Positions 25,533 to 34,776 are shown, counted from the first letter of the stretch. The stretch is 64,000 nt of DNA from Jejuia sp049889775 (GCA_049889775.1 JBMHCT010000035.1:186001-250000), one strand, 5' to 3'. Numbers and translations: made by a program. Notes: generated by a model not told the origin, from the letters alone.

Positions 25533-27935
25533 ATGAAACATTTTTTATTGATTGTGATATCAAGCCTCTTTAGCTTGGTGCACTCTCAAAACTGTACATA
25601 CACATTTATTGGTGAAGTGATTGATTTTCACGATAGCACTCCAATGTCTGGAGCTACCGTTTATATCGAATCACTATCACGTTACACTACTGCGGATATT
25701 AATGGCAAGTTTTCCATAAAAAATCTGTGCAATGGTAAAATGGTTCTAGTAATCTCTCACATTGGATGTGAAACCAGGCGCATTGAGGTGGATATTGTAG
25801 GTGATTCGTATGAAAAAATATTAATGGAACATCATACCGAAGAACTTGATGAAGTTTCGGTAAAGACAGAGGGCACAAAAAAGACAACAGTTACTGCTCA
25901 AGAAACAGTTCTCAAATCAGAAACTTTAATACAATATTCTAGCCAAAGCTTAGGAGACGTCCTTAGAGAAGTTCCCGGAGTATCATCAATAAACACTGGA
26001 AGTACGATTGTAAAACCCATTATAAACGGCATGCACAGTAGTAGAGTGCTTATTCTTAATAACGGTGTGCGTCTACAAGATCAGGAATGGGGTATTGAAC
26101 ATGCGCCTAATATTGATATTAATAGTGCAAATCAAATATCTGTTATTAAAGGTTCTGGGGCTTTGGCTTATGGAGGTGATGCCATTGGTGGTGTTGTAGT
26201 TGTTAACCCAAGCAGATTGATTAGAAAAGATACGCTATTTGGAAATACAATTCTTGGAGGGCAAACTAATGGACGAGGGTATAATATTGCTTCAGTACTA
26301 AATAAAAATTATGAATCTGGTTGGTTTGGTCAAATTCAAGGATCCTATAAAAGGAATGGTGATTTTAAGGCTGCGGATTACAACCTTACCAATACTGGTT
26401 CTGAATCTACAGGGTTTTCTGCTAGGTTTGGAAAAAACAAGTTCGAATCAGGTTTTGAAGCATACTACAGTTATTTGGATAACGAAATTGGAATACTAAG
26501 ATCGGCACATATTGGTAGTATAAAAAGTTTAGCTTCTTCAATAAATGCTTCTGTTCCATTATTCATAGATGATTTTAGCTATACCATTTCAGAGCCAAAA
26601 CAAAAAGTTACCCATTATCTATTTAAAGCATCTTATTACAAACGCTTTAAAAATTTTGGGAAAGTAGATATTCAATATGACTATCAAAACAATCATCGTT
26701 TTGAATTTGATATCCGTAGAGGGGGCAGGAGTTCTAAACCCGCCATTGATTTAGAACTTCAAACACATACAATTTCTTTAAATGCTAAAAAGGACAACAA
26801 CTTAGACCGCAAATATAATTTTGGCATTTTAGCAAGATACCAAGACCATTTCGCCAACCCAGATACCGGGGTAAGACGTTTAATACCAGATTACGAGAAA
26901 TATGACTTCGGCGGTTATATTACCACAGAATGGAGACTTAATAATAGTTTAATTGCGGATGCCGGTTTACGCTACGATTTTAACAGAATTGATGCAAAAA
27001 AGTTTTACAGGACTGCGACTTGGGAAGAACGTGGATACGATATTGAATTTCCAGAATTAGTAATTGAAGAGTTCCGAAATCAAGTACTCACAGATCCTAC
27101 TTTTGATTATCATAACATTTCTGGTGCTTTGGGAATAAGATATGATATTGATCGGAAGAATTATGTTTTAGGCAATTATGCTCTAGCAAGCAGAGCACCC
27201 AACCCATCAGAATTATTTAGTGATGGCTTGCACCACTCTGCCGCTAGAATTGAAATTGGAGATCTTCGTATAGATAGCGAACGCTCTAATAGGATTTCAG
27301 GAACCTATGGTTACACAAGTTCAAAATTCGATTTTCAGTTAGAAGCTTACTATAATCAAATAAACAACTTCATCTATATAGTTCCGAGTCCGCTGGGAAT
27401 AGTTCCCCTAATTAGAGGGCCATTTCCAATCTGGGAATATATACAAACAGATGCTCAGTTTTTCGGCGCAGATGTAAGTGCAAATTATCAAATAACATCA
27501 AATTGGAGCGTAAATCACAAATCTGCTTTTATTAAAGCCTATGATAAAAAGGCTGACATACCCTTAATAGACATCCCTCCCTTTACCACATTTAACAGTA
27601 TAAACTTTTCAAACTCTAGGTGGAATAGGTTTAGAGCAAGTTTAAAATCTGAATGGGCGTTTAAGCAAAACGAATTTCCATATGAATTTAACTATACAGT
27701 CCCTATTGCCAATGAGGATGATATTGATGTAGACCTTAGTCCTCCGCCTGCATATCATTTGATGCATTTCCAAAGTGAAATAACACTGCCATTATTCAAG
27801 CATTCTAGTTTGAATATCAGCTTTAGTGTCGATAATATTTTTAATACGAGTTATAGAAATTACTTAAACCGTCTAAGATTTTTTGCCCATGATTTAGGAC
27901 GAAATTTTAGACTACAATTACAATTGAATTATTAA
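25533..27935 (+). CDS. TonB-dependent outer-membrane receptor, probable metal importer
   Basis: 800 aa. Signal peptide about 1-18 (ending VHSQ); carboxypeptidase-like regulatory domain about 20-105; plug domain about 130-235 (LGDVLREVPGVSSINTG, then VLILNNGVRLQDQEW and GSGALAYGGDAIGGVV); then a 22-strand type beta-barrel ending in the C-terminal aromatic strand FRLQLQLNY. It imports a substrate across the outer membrane using TonB energy. The substrate is not readable directly. The downstream acidic lipoprotein, the upstream Cys/His protein and the operator-like palindrome make a metal ion or complex (zinc or iron) more likely than a glycan; no SusD partner is present. Confidence 0.9.
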   Translation: MKHFLLIVISSLFSLVHSQNCTYTFIGEVIDFHDSTPMSGATVYIESLSRYTTADINGKFSIKNLCNGKMVLVISHIGCETRRIEVDIVGDSYEKILMEHHTEELDEVSVKTEGTKKTTVTAQETVLKSETLIQYSSQSLGDVLREVPGVSSINTGSTIVKPIINGMHSSRVLILNNGVRLQDQEWGIEHAPNIDINSANQISVIKGSGALAYGGDAIGGVVVVNPSRLIRKDTLFGNTILGGQTNGRGYNIASVLNKNYESGWFGQIQGSYKRNGDFKAADYNLTNTGSESTGFSARFGKNKFESGFEAYYSYLDNEIGILRSAHIGSIKSLASSINASVPLFIDDFSYTISEPKQKVTHYLFKASYYKRFKNFGKVDIQYDYQNNHRFEFDIRRGGRSSKPAIDLELQTHTISLNAKKDNNLDRKYNFGILARYQDHFANPDTGVRRLIPDYEKYDFGGYITTEWRLNNSLIADAGLRYDFNRIDAKKFYRTATWEERGYDIEFPELVIEEFRNQVLTDPTFDYHNISGALGIRYDIDRKNYVLGNYALASRAPNPSELFSDGLHHSAARIEIGDLRIDSERSNRISGTYGYTSSKFDFQLEAYYNQINNFIYIVPSPLGIVPLIRGPFPIWEYIQTDAQFFGADVSANYQITSNWSVNHKSAFIKAYDKKADIPLIDIPPFTTFNSINFSNSRWNRFRASLKSEWAFKQNEFPYEFNYTVPIANEDDIDVDLSPPPAYHLMHFQSEITLPLFKHSSLNISFSVDNIFNTSYRNYLNRLRFFAHDLGRNFRLQLQLNY

Positions 27936-27989
27936 TTATAAACCTTAAATACAATAACTATGAAAATTAATCTTTTAAATTTTAAAACC

Positions 27990-28562
27990 ATGAAAACAAT
28001 TAAATTTTATGCTATGGCGGTAATGGCAATAGCAATGTTAGCATCTTGTGATAATGATGACGACACACCAGCACCAGTTGAAGAAGAAGAAGCTATAACT
28101 AAACTAGTTTTAACCTTTACAAATCAAGCTAACTCAAACGACACAGTTATTTTAACTTGGGAAGACACCAACGAAGATGAAGTTGTTGATGCAAGCGAAC
28201 AAATAGTGGCGGGCACTTTTACTCCAAGTGGTGTATATGATGCTGAAATTGGATTATTCAATGAAGATGAAGATTTTCTTGATGAAGATATTTTAGCAGA
28301 CCAAGCAGGAATAGATGCACACTTTTTCGTTTATGCTACTACTCTTAATTTCACTATGATGAGAGCAAGTGATGATGAGGACAGAACAGACGGTAATAAG
28401 TTAGGGGTTAAAACTGTTTGGACTGCAGGAACAGCTGGAACTGGAACAATTTCTATTGAACTACACCATGAATCTCCAAGTGTTGATGATAGCACTGGAT
28501 TTGGTACTGCAGCAGGAGACGATACAGATATCGACATCACATTTAATGCAGAAATTCAATAA
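27990..28562 (+). CDS. Acidic lipoprotein partner of the TonB receptor
   Basis: 190 aa from the Met codon at 27990, chosen because it begins a lipoprotein signal (MKTIKFYAMAVMAIAMLASC, lipid Cys about residue 20); an ATG at 27960 is in frame but adds a non-signal leader. The mature protein is very acidic (DNDDDTPAPVEEEEA, then many Asp/Glu) with repeated TGT/TNT beta-strand patterns. Proteins like this are annotated under a type 1 periplasmic-binding-fold label in flavobacteria and follow TonB receptors of this class. A role in capturing cations at the surface is plausible but not shown. It is the last gene of the operon, followed by a strong terminator. Confidence 0.8.
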   Translation: MKTIKFYAMAVMAIAMLASCDNDDDTPAPVEEEEAITKLVLTFTNQANSNDTVILTWEDTNEDEVVDASEQIVAGTFTPSGVYDAEIGLFNEDEDFLDEDILADQAGIDAHFFVYATTLNFTMMRASDDEDRTDGNKLGVKTVWTAGTAGTGTISIELHHESPSVDDSTGFGTAAGDDTDIDITFNAEIQ

Positions 28563-28581
28563 CAAAATTGAAATTTCAGAT

Positions 28582-28611
28582 AAAAAAAGCACTCCAAGGA
28601 GTGCTTTTTTT
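28582..28611. terminator. Rho-independent terminator of the metal-uptake operon
   Basis: A 14-bp stem (AAAGCACTCC / GGAGTGCTTT core) with a 2-nt loop and A/T runs on both sides. It overlaps the stop of the convergent small membrane protein gene. Confidence 0.88.
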
Positions 28612-28888
28612 ATACTTCAATAATAGTTTCTTTTGTTTTAAAAATATAGCTATACAACCACATTAAAGTAAACGTTGGTATAATATCCAAGCCTGGAGCC
28701 ATTTCTTCTAAAAAAGCCACAGCAGCAGCAATCTTTCCGGCCTTCCCCTTATATAATTTAGTCATTAAATAAGCGGCAACAGGGGCCCATATTACATCCG
28801 TAAACTCGCCAATTCCTGGTATTAAAAAAGATACATATCCCATGGCATCAAAAAGAATACTCAAGGCTAATTTTTTGTATTTATTCAT
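28610..28888 (-). CDS. Small conserved membrane protein, unknown function
   Basis: 92 aa. Hydrophobic segments at about 14-28 (AMGYVSFLIPGIGEF), 30-44 (VIWAPVAAYLMTKLY) and 66-85 (DIIPTFTLMWLYSYIF) suggest two or three membrane passes. The motif FLIPGIGEFTDVIWAPVAAY is conserved-looking and I have seen similar short proteins in Flavobacteriaceae, without a known function. It is convergent with the metal-uptake operon and shares its terminator region. Nothing links it to neighbours functionally. Confidence 0.7.
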   Translation of the reverse strand: MNKYKKLALSILFDAMGYVSFLIPGIGEFTDVIWAPVAAYLMTKLYKGKAGKIAAAVAFLEEMAPGLDIIPTFTLMWLYSYIFKTKETIIEV

Positions 28889-29029
28889 TCAATAATTAAT
28901 TTAATATACTGAAAGCAAGAAGCATACCAAAAAGCAATGTTCACCACTTTCAAAACTACAACATAAAAACACATAGCTTATTGTGAGGAACAATGTAATG
29001 TATTAATTTCACAGCAAGATATTATTTTA

Positions 29030-29692
29030 ATGATTAAGGCCAAAAACATACATAAATACTACGACGACTTGCACGTTTTAAAAGGCGTTGATATTGAAGT
29101 AAAAAAGGGCGAGGTTGTCTCTATTGTTGGTGCTTCGGGTGCAGGAAAAACTACGTTGCTTCAAATATTAGGCACTTTGGACAAAGCTTCAAAAAGTGAA
29201 GATTTTAGTTTGATGATAAATGATTCTGAAGTTAAAGCCTTAAACGACAGAGCTTTGGCAAAATTCAGAAATGAGCATATTGGTTTCATATTTCAGTTTC
29301 ACCAATTATTACCAGAGTTTACAGCCTTAGAAAATGTATGTTTACCTGCTTTTATTAAAGGCACAAAAAAAGCAGATGCTGAAAAACGCTCTAAAGAATT
29401 ACTCGATTTTTTAGGTTTATCGCATCGTTACAACCATAAACCTAACGAACTCTCAGGTGGAGAGCAGCAACGTGTTGCCGTAGCAAGAGCTTTAGTAAAT
29501 AAACCAAATTTAATTTTTGCTGATGAACCTTCAGGAAATCTGGATAGTGAATCTGCAGAAAATCTTCATAATCTCTTTTTTAAGCTTCGAGAGGAATTTG
29601 GTCAGACCTTTGTTATCGTTACTCACAATTCAGAATTGGCCGATATGGCAGACCGTAAATTAGTGATGGTAGATGGTAAAATCGTGTCTTAA
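29030..29692 (+). CDS. ABC transporter ATP-binding protein, LolD-like
   Basis: 220 aa. Walker A GASGAGKTT (about 38-46), Q-loop FQFHQLL, signature LSGGEQQR, Walker B LIFADEPSGNLD and switch His in VIVTHN are all intact. The phrase FQFHQLLPEFTALENV is typical of LolD, the ATPase of the lipoprotein release complex LolCDE; related MacB-type ATPases look similar. No permease gene is adjacent, so the partner LolC/E proteins must be encoded elsewhere, as is common in this phylum. It overlaps the convergent MFS gene by 4 bp. Confidence 0.88.
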   Translation: MIKAKNIHKYYDDLHVLKGVDIEVKKGEVVSIVGASGAGKTTLLQILGTLDKASKSEDFSLMINDSEVKALNDRALAKFRNEHIGFIFQFHQLLPEFTALENVCLPAFIKGTKKADAEKRSKELLDFLGLSHRYNHKPNELSGGEQQRVAVARALVNKPNLIFADEPSGNLDSESAENLHNLFFKLREEFGQTFVIVTHNSELADMADRKLVMVDGKIVS

Positions 29693-30867
29693 ACACTTCT
29701 TCTTTTAAATAAAGCCATCAAGCCGATAACAGGACCGACTGCTAATACTACAAATAAATATTTAGCGTCTATTTTAGATTCTAAACTGTTCAACAGCTGG
29801 ATACTAACAATAGTAATGGCAAAACCTATGGAATTTACAATAGTTAATGCTGTTCCTTTTACTTCTACCTCAGCATTTTGAGCCACTAAGGTTGAAAACA
29901 ACGGAGAATCAGCAATTACCGCCATTCCCCAAATCAGTAAAAATACAAGTCCTAAACTATAAATATCACTTATAAAAAATACAGGTGAAAACAGACAGCA
30001 AACACATGAGATTGCCAAGGCCATAGTCGCAATTCGTTTTGCACCAAACTTTTGAGATAAATAACCTGAGATTATACAACCTACACTACCGACTGCTATA
30101 ACAGTAAAACTGATGATCGACACATCGAATGATAACGTATCGTGGTAATTGACATAAGCTTTTAAGACTACTGGTAAAAACGCCCAAAATGCATAGAGTT
30201 CCCACATATGTCCGAAGTATCCAAAAGCGGCAGACCTAAATCTAGAACGTTTAAAAACCTTATAAACTGCAGAAAAATCGAATTGTAAAGCCGGCTTTCT
30301 AAATGGTCCATTTGGCACTAATAGTAACATCAAAAGTCCACCCAAAATTGCTAATTCTGAAGTGACATAAACAACAAACCGCCATGTTGGAAAGATATTT
30401 ACACTTTTTAAAAAATGAGGTAAAGCAGTTCCTAAAACGAGTGCTCCCACCAGAAACCCTAAAGATTTTCCTAAACCTTCCTTAAAATAGTCTGAGGCTA
30501 TCTTCATACCAACTGGATAAATTCCTGCCAAAAAAAAGCCAGTTAAAAACCGTAATACTAAAAGCGAACCGAGTGTATTAAAATCTAAACTAATGCAAAA
30601 ATTAAATACTGCACTTGCCAAGGCACTGCAAAAAAACACTTTGGAAGGTGAAAACCTATCGCTTATAGTGTACAACGCAAAAAGAAATGTGCCAATAATA
30701 AAACCTAATTGTACCGCAGAGGTTAAATAGCCCAAGACATTTTCCCTCAGTCCAAAATTATCAATAATAGACACCATTACCCCGTTGCCAGCAAACCATA
30801 AGGACGTGCAGCAAAACTGTGCAAAAACTATAATGGGGAGTATCCAATTTTTATAGACTGAAATCAT
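29689..30867 (-). CDS. MFS transporter
   Basis: 392 aa with about 12 hydrophobic segments. The loop between segments 2 and 3 reads ALYTISDRFSPSKVFF, a variant of the MFS motif GxLaDrxGrr, and the counterpart GYLSQKFGAKRIATM is in the second half. It is an inner-membrane carrier; the substrate cannot be told from sequence. It is divergent from the TIGR02757 gene and convergent with the LolD-like gene, with no operon partner. Confidence 0.88.
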   Translation of the reverse strand: MISVYKNWILPIIVFAQFCCTSLWFAGNGVMVSIIDNFGLRENVLGYLTSAVQLGFIIGTFLFALYTISDRFSPSKVFFCSALASAVFNFCISLDFNTLGSLLVLRFLTGFFLAGIYPVGMKIASDYFKEGLGKSLGFLVGALVLGTALPHFLKSVNIFPTWRFVVYVTSELAILGGLLMLLLVPNGPFRKPALQFDFSAVYKVFKRSRFRSAAFGYFGHMWELYAFWAFLPVVLKAYVNYHDTLSFDVSIISFTVIAVGSVGCIISGYLSQKFGAKRIATMALAISCVCCLFSPVFFISDIYSLGLVFLLIWGMAVIADSPLFSTLVAQNAEVEVKGTALTIVNSIGFAITIVSIQLLNSLESKIDAKYLFVVLAVGPVIGLMALFKRRSV

Positions 30868-30939
30868 TATTGGAAATGTAATATGTATTTGAATGTAGTC
30901 CGTTTTTCATTTGACTAATTACAGTTATTTTTGCCAAAT

Positions 30940-31725
30940 ATGAACAAAAGTGGAAAAAAACTTTCTAAAGCAGAACTCAAAACATTTCTAGATGCTAAAG
31001 TACAGCAATATAACAATCCAAAGTTTATAGAAAGCGACCCCATTCAGGCACCTCACAAATTTTCAAAAAAGGAAGATATTGAAATTGCAGGTTTTCTAAC
31101 CGCGACAATTGCTTGGGGAAACCGCAAAAGCATCATCAATAATGCCAACAGATTAATGCAACTTTTGGATAATTCGCCATTTGATTTTGTTTTGAACCAT
31201 GAATCATCTGATTTAGATAAGCTATCAACTTTTGTGCATCGAACATTTAATGGAGAGGATTGTAAACAGTTTATAAAATCTTTAAAGCATATCTATCAAA
31301 ATCATGATGGATTAGAATCTGTTTTTGCTAGATATATTGAAGAAAATTCTCTGCAACATTCCATTTCAAAATTTAAATCTATATTTTTTGAAATTGAACA
31401 TCTAAAACGCACTCAAAAACATGTAAGTGATCCCTTAAAAAATTCTGCTGCAAAACGTATCAATATGTTTTTGAGATGGATGGTGCGTAATGATAAAACT
31501 GGTGTTGATTTTGGAATTTGGAAAAGCATTTCCCCAAGTCAGTTATCTTGTCCTTTGGATGTTCATTCAGGAAATGTGGCAAGAAAACTAGGATTGCTAA
31601 AACGAAAACAAAATGATGCCAAAGCTTTAGCCGAATTGGATAAGAACTTAAGACAACTTGATTCCTACGATCCTGTAAAGTATGATTTTGCTTTGTTTGG
31701 ACTGGGGGTTTTTGAAGATTTTTAG
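30940..31725 (+). CDS. TIGR02757 family protein
   Basis: 261 aa from the ATG at 30940. TATTTTTG, a -7-like box, lies 6 bp upstream, which would make the transcript nearly leaderless. Landmarks include DPIQAPHKFSKKEDIEIAGF, TATIAWGNRKSII, FLRWMVRNDKTGVDFGIW and LDVHSGNVARKLGLL, recognisable from the TIGR02757 family of Bacteroidota and others. Its function is unknown to me; the all-helical character and C-terminal LDVH segment recall helix-hairpin-helix DNA glycosylase folds, which is only a guess. Its stop overlaps an in-frame GTG of the downstream peptidase frame, so the two genes may be co-transcribed. Confidence 0.8.
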   Translation: MNKSGKKLSKAELKTFLDAKVQQYNNPKFIESDPIQAPHKFSKKEDIEIAGFLTATIAWGNRKSIINNANRLMQLLDNSPFDFVLNHESSDLDKLSTFVHRTFNGEDCKQFIKSLKHIYQNHDGLESVFARYIEENSLQHSISKFKSIFFEIEHLKRTQKHVSDPLKNSAAKRINMFLRWMVRNDKTGVDFGIWKSISPSQLSCPLDVHSGNVARKLGLLKRKQNDAKALAELDKNLRQLDSYDPVKYDFALFGLGVFEDF

Positions 31726-31763
31726 TGATTGATTCCTTATCTTTAAGGAAAAAACAAATCCAC

Positions 31764-33254
31764 ATGAAGAGATTATCCGCATTTGTAGTTTTTACCCTTT
31801 TTAGCTTTCTACTGGCTGCCCAAAACCTTAAAATTCCTACCGATACCATTGTTACTAGCAACCATTCAGTAACCATAAAAGGACAACAGGTAAATTACAA
31901 CGCGCACACCGGTACACAACCTGTTTGGAATAAAAAAGGTGAACCCATTGCTAGCTTATTCTATACCTATTACGAACGTACTGGCATAAAAAATAGAGCA
32001 GAAAGACCTTTAATAATTTCGTTTAACGGAGGTCCTGGTTCTGCTTCGGTTTGGATGCATATTGCTTACACAGGACCAAAGGTTTTGAAAATTGATGATG
32101 AGGGTTATCCTATTCAACCATATGGGATAAAGGATAATCCGAATTCCATTTTAGACGTTGCAGATATTGTTTATGTGAATCCTGTTAATACGGGTTACTC
32201 TAGAATGATAGCCGATAAAGAAGGTAAATATCCTGAACGCGACGCCTTTTTCGGCATTAATGCCGACATTAAATATTTAGCAGAATGGATTAACACCTTT
32301 GTAACGCGCAAAAACCGTTGGGAATCGCCAAAATACATTATTGGTGAAAGCTATGGTGGCACACGTGTTATGGGGCTAGCTGCAGCATTACAAGACAGCC
32401 AATGGATGTATTTAAATGGCGTGATTATGGTAAGTCCCGCGGATTATAAATTGTACAGCACTAATCAACCTGTATATTCCGCTTTAAACCTCCCCTATTT
32501 TACTGCTGCGGCGTGGTATCAAAAAGCGTTGCCAAATGCGTTGCAGCAAAAAGATTTATTGGATATTTTACCAGAAGCGGAAGATTTTGCCATTAATACC
32601 TTAATGCCAACTTTGGCTAAAGGTGGTTTTGTTTCAGAAAATGAAAAGCAAAATGTAGCTGAAAAAATGGCCTATTACTCTGGGTTGAGCGAACAATCTA
32701 TAATACAGAATAATTTAGATGTGTCCACTAGTTTCTTTTGGAAAGATTTACTGCGTGATAAAACGGGGCAAACCATTGGGCGATTAGATTCCAGATATTT
32801 AGGTATTGATAAAACAGAAAGCGGAAGCAGACCAGATTATAATGCTGAACTTACCTCTTGGTTACACTCCTTTACACCAGCCATCAATTATTATTTAAGA
32901 GAGCATCTAAACTTTAAAACGGATATTAAATACGCCATGTTTGGAGATGTTCACCCTTGGGACAGAAGAAACGACAATGTTCGTGAAGGCTTACGACAAG
33001 CCATGGCGCAAAACCCCTATTTAAAAGTATTAATACAATCTGGTTATTATGATGGTGCCACCACTTATTTTGCAGCAAAATACACCATGTGGCAGGTAGA
33101 CCCTAGCGGAAAGATGAAAGACCGTTTTACCTTTAAAGGCTACAGAAGTGGTCACATGATGTATTTACGTAGTGAGGATTTAAAAAATGCTAATGATGAT
33201 TTACGGGATTTTATAAAATCGTCTTTGACTAATGGGAAGGCTGCTAAATACTAA
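31764..33254 (+). CDS. Secreted serine carboxypeptidase, S10 family
   Basis: 496 aa from the Met codon at 31764, which starts a signal peptide (MKRLSAFVVFTLFSFLLAAQ). Family S10 landmarks: FNGGPGSASVWMH (oxyanion region), GESYGG with nucleophile S196, SGYYDGATTYF with the catalytic Asp, and YRSGHMMY with the catalytic His. It should remove C-terminal residues from peptides in the periplasm or outside the cell. The gene starts 38 bp after the TIGR02757 gene. Downstream lies an IS110 element, but the C-terminus appears complete. Confidence 0.92.
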   Translation: MKRLSAFVVFTLFSFLLAAQNLKIPTDTIVTSNHSVTIKGQQVNYNAHTGTQPVWNKKGEPIASLFYTYYERTGIKNRAERPLIISFNGGPGSASVWMHIAYTGPKVLKIDDEGYPIQPYGIKDNPNSILDVADIVYVNPVNTGYSRMIADKEGKYPERDAFFGINADIKYLAEWINTFVTRKNRWESPKYIIGESYGGTRVMGLAAALQDSQWMYLNGVIMVSPADYKLYSTNQPVYSALNLPYFTAAAWYQKALPNALQQKDLLDILPEAEDFAINTLMPTLAKGGFVSENEKQNVAEKMAYYSGLSEQSIIQNNLDVSTSFFWKDLLRDKTGQTIGRLDSRYLGIDKTESGSRPDYNAELTSWLHSFTPAINYYLREHLNFKTDIKYAMFGDVHPWDRRNDNVREGLRQAMAQNPYLKVLIQSGYYDGATTYFAAKYTMWQVDPSGKMKDRFTFKGYRSGHMMYLRSEDLKNANDDLRDFIKSSLTNGKAAKY

Positions 33255-33330
33255 CTATTGGAATTGCCATTTTACTTGACTTTGTAAAAAATTTCTTCTA
33301 CCTAAGAACTGAGTTAAAAAACAAGTAATT

Positions 33331-34296
33331 TTAAGCTAATTTTGAAACAAAGTTTTCATCATAAGGCAATCCACTTTTCGCAATAGCAAATGCTTGTTTT
33401 AATAGTTTGTTTGCCACTGCTATTAAGGCCAGTTTTTTGCTCTTTCCTTTAGCTACTAATCTATCAAATATAGCCTTACAAGCTTTATTGTGCCTAAATG
33501 CAGAAAAGGATGCCAAAAACATTAAGCGCCTTAACTTTCGGTTGCCAACTTTACTTATTCGGCTTTTTCCACGGACACTGCTTCCTGACTGCCTTATTGT
33601 TGGTGTGATACCTGCATAACTGCACAGCTGCCTCGAATTTTCAAACTTGTCAAATCCATTGGTCAATACAATTAAGTACAAAGCTGTCTTTAACCCAATC
33701 CCAGGTATAGCCTGTAATAAAGTCAACTGATGCTGATATTCCATCTTAACTAAAAACAATAACCTTTCCTCTAAAACAACTATCTCTTTTTGTATGTGTT
33801 TTAGGTTGCGGGCAAGCGACTTATAAACAAGCTTCGATGGAATACCTAAGGCCTGTTCTCCATGTAACTTGTTCTTAGTAGCTGTACTTTTCTTTACATA
33901 AATATCCAATAGTTGAAACAATTGAACGCACTCACTTTGAACTTCTGTTAGGGCACTATATAATGGAACATTATTAACTAAACCATAATTAAATATGGCC
34001 TTTGCATCACTTTTGTCCGTCTTTACCTTTGCCAGTTTCATCTGGATAAAACGCTTTACTGATAAAGGATTCACTACCGACACCTGAACTTTATTATTAT
34101 GCAGGAACTGTGCTAACCTATAATGATAATAACCCGTAGATTCCATAACCACTAAGGCTGTCTCAGGCAATCTCTTTAATAGAGATTTAAACCCTTTTTC
34201 TTCATTTGTAAATTGCTCATAGCCCGATGAATCGTTATACAAATCCAATACATCCTTACTAACGTCAATACCATAAATTTTTCTATCTTTATTCAT
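33331..34296 (-). CDS. IS110-family transposase (DEDD recombinase)
   Basis: 321 aa, intact. The N-terminal RuvC-like DEDD domain has Asp in IYGIDVSKD, Glu in VVMESTGYY, and two Asp in KTDKSDAKA. The C-terminal Tnp20-type domain has the helix-hairpin AIPGIGLKTAL and SYAGITPTIRQSG, which contains the conserved Ser region. This family moves without classical terminal inverted repeats and, in well-studied members, is guided by a bridge RNA made from a noncoding end of the element. The upstream noncoding segment here (34297-34480) is structured. The gene lies between the S10 peptidase and the PD40 lipoprotein and interrupts neither. Confidence 0.93.
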   Translation of the reverse strand: MNKDRKIYGIDVSKDVLDLYNDSSGYEQFTNEEKGFKSLLKRLPETALVVMESTGYYHYRLAQFLHNNKVQVSVVNPLSVKRFIQMKLAKVKTDKSDAKAIFNYGLVNNVPLYSALTEVQSECVQLFQLLDIYVKKSTATKNKLHGEQALGIPSKLVYKSLARNLKHIQKEIVVLEERLLFLVKMEYQHQLTLLQAIPGIGLKTALYLIVLTNGFDKFENSRQLCSYAGITPTIRQSGSSVRGKSRISKVGNRKLRRLMFLASFSAFRHNKACKAIFDRLVAKGKSKKLALIAVANKLLKQAFAIAKSGLPYDENFVSKLA

Positions 34297-34480
34297 AACA
34301 ACTTGAAATTTGGAAAGAACAACATTACTTACATTTCAACAACTTGAAATCGAGATCTTGGTCTCACAGAACTGAACGAAGTCTAAGTAATAAAAGAGAA
34401 GGGATTATCTAAGCTAGCGAGATCATAGTCTCATCGTTTACCGTAATCTTACTCTTCTCTTTTGTTCTTTCTAATTAATA
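34297..34480 (-). ncRNA. Candidate bridge RNA / noncoding end of the IS110 element
   Basis: This 5' noncoding segment of the element, read on the minus strand, contains a 10-bp stem (AAAAGAGAAG near 34462 with CTTCTCTTTT near 34405) enclosing a loop of about 50 nt with its own small hairpin (GAGA/TCTC). Closer to the transposase start, the 13-mer AACAACTTGAAAT (plus strand) occurs twice, at 34297-34309 and 34338-34350. IS110-group elements encode their bridge RNA in this position. The stem and repeats are seen; the RNA and its ends are inferred. Confidence 0.4.
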
Positions 34481-34510
34481 CTTAAATTTAATAGATTGTA
34501 AACTTAAGTC

Positions 34511-34567
34511 GTTTAACGGCGGATATAAGCCATTAGGAACGGCGTCATATCCGAAAGTACGGTAAAC
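34511..34567. repeat. 57-bp imperfect hairpin between IS110 and the dispersed repeat
   Basis: The inner arms CGGATAT (34520-34526) and ATATCCG (34547-34553) and the outer arms GTTTA / TAAAC form one stem-loop. In addition, TACGGTAAACG at 34558-34568 is the exact complement of CGTTTACCGTA at 34435-34445 inside the IS noncoding end. It may be the palindromic target beside which the IS110 element inserted. Confidence 0.45.
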
Positions 34568-34620
34568 GAACCTTCTCAAAAAAGCAAAACTTCTAGAATT
34601 AAAACCGCATTTTACAAACA

Positions 34621-34716
34621 CTCCCGCGTTAGCGATTGTAATGGATAGCTTTTGCCGAGGCGCGCATCGAGGCAAAACTTGTAATGGAAAGCGCGACCCC
34701 TTTAGGGTAACGCCCA
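34621..34716 (+). repeat. Dispersed structured intergenic repeat, copy 2 of 3
   Basis: It has the same frame as copies 1 and 3: start CCCGCGTTAGCGATTG, a middle ACTTGTAATGGAAAGC and the end AGGGTAACGCCC. The variable hairpin here is TTTTGCC (34650-34656) with GGCAAAA (34671-34677), different in sequence but equivalent in position to the hairpin of copy 3. The ORF read through it on the minus strand is not a gene. Confidence 0.8.
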
Positions 34717-34776
34717 ATAAAAAATGATGACATTTTGATTTTGATACGATGTATTAGAAATTAAAATCTAAATATC

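Noticed and set aside
33331..34296. IS110 element as the vehicle of the NRPS island
   Set aside because: It is a single copy about 18 kb from the island edge, and the island boundary shows no IS110 sequence.
34475..34717. Minus-strand frame that could encode an 80-aa protein
   Set aside because: It reads through the hairpin and copy 2 of the dispersed repeat. A related frame (36084-36401, GVT-KGS-FPLQVL in common) reads through copy 3, so the similarity comes from the repeat, not from a gene family.
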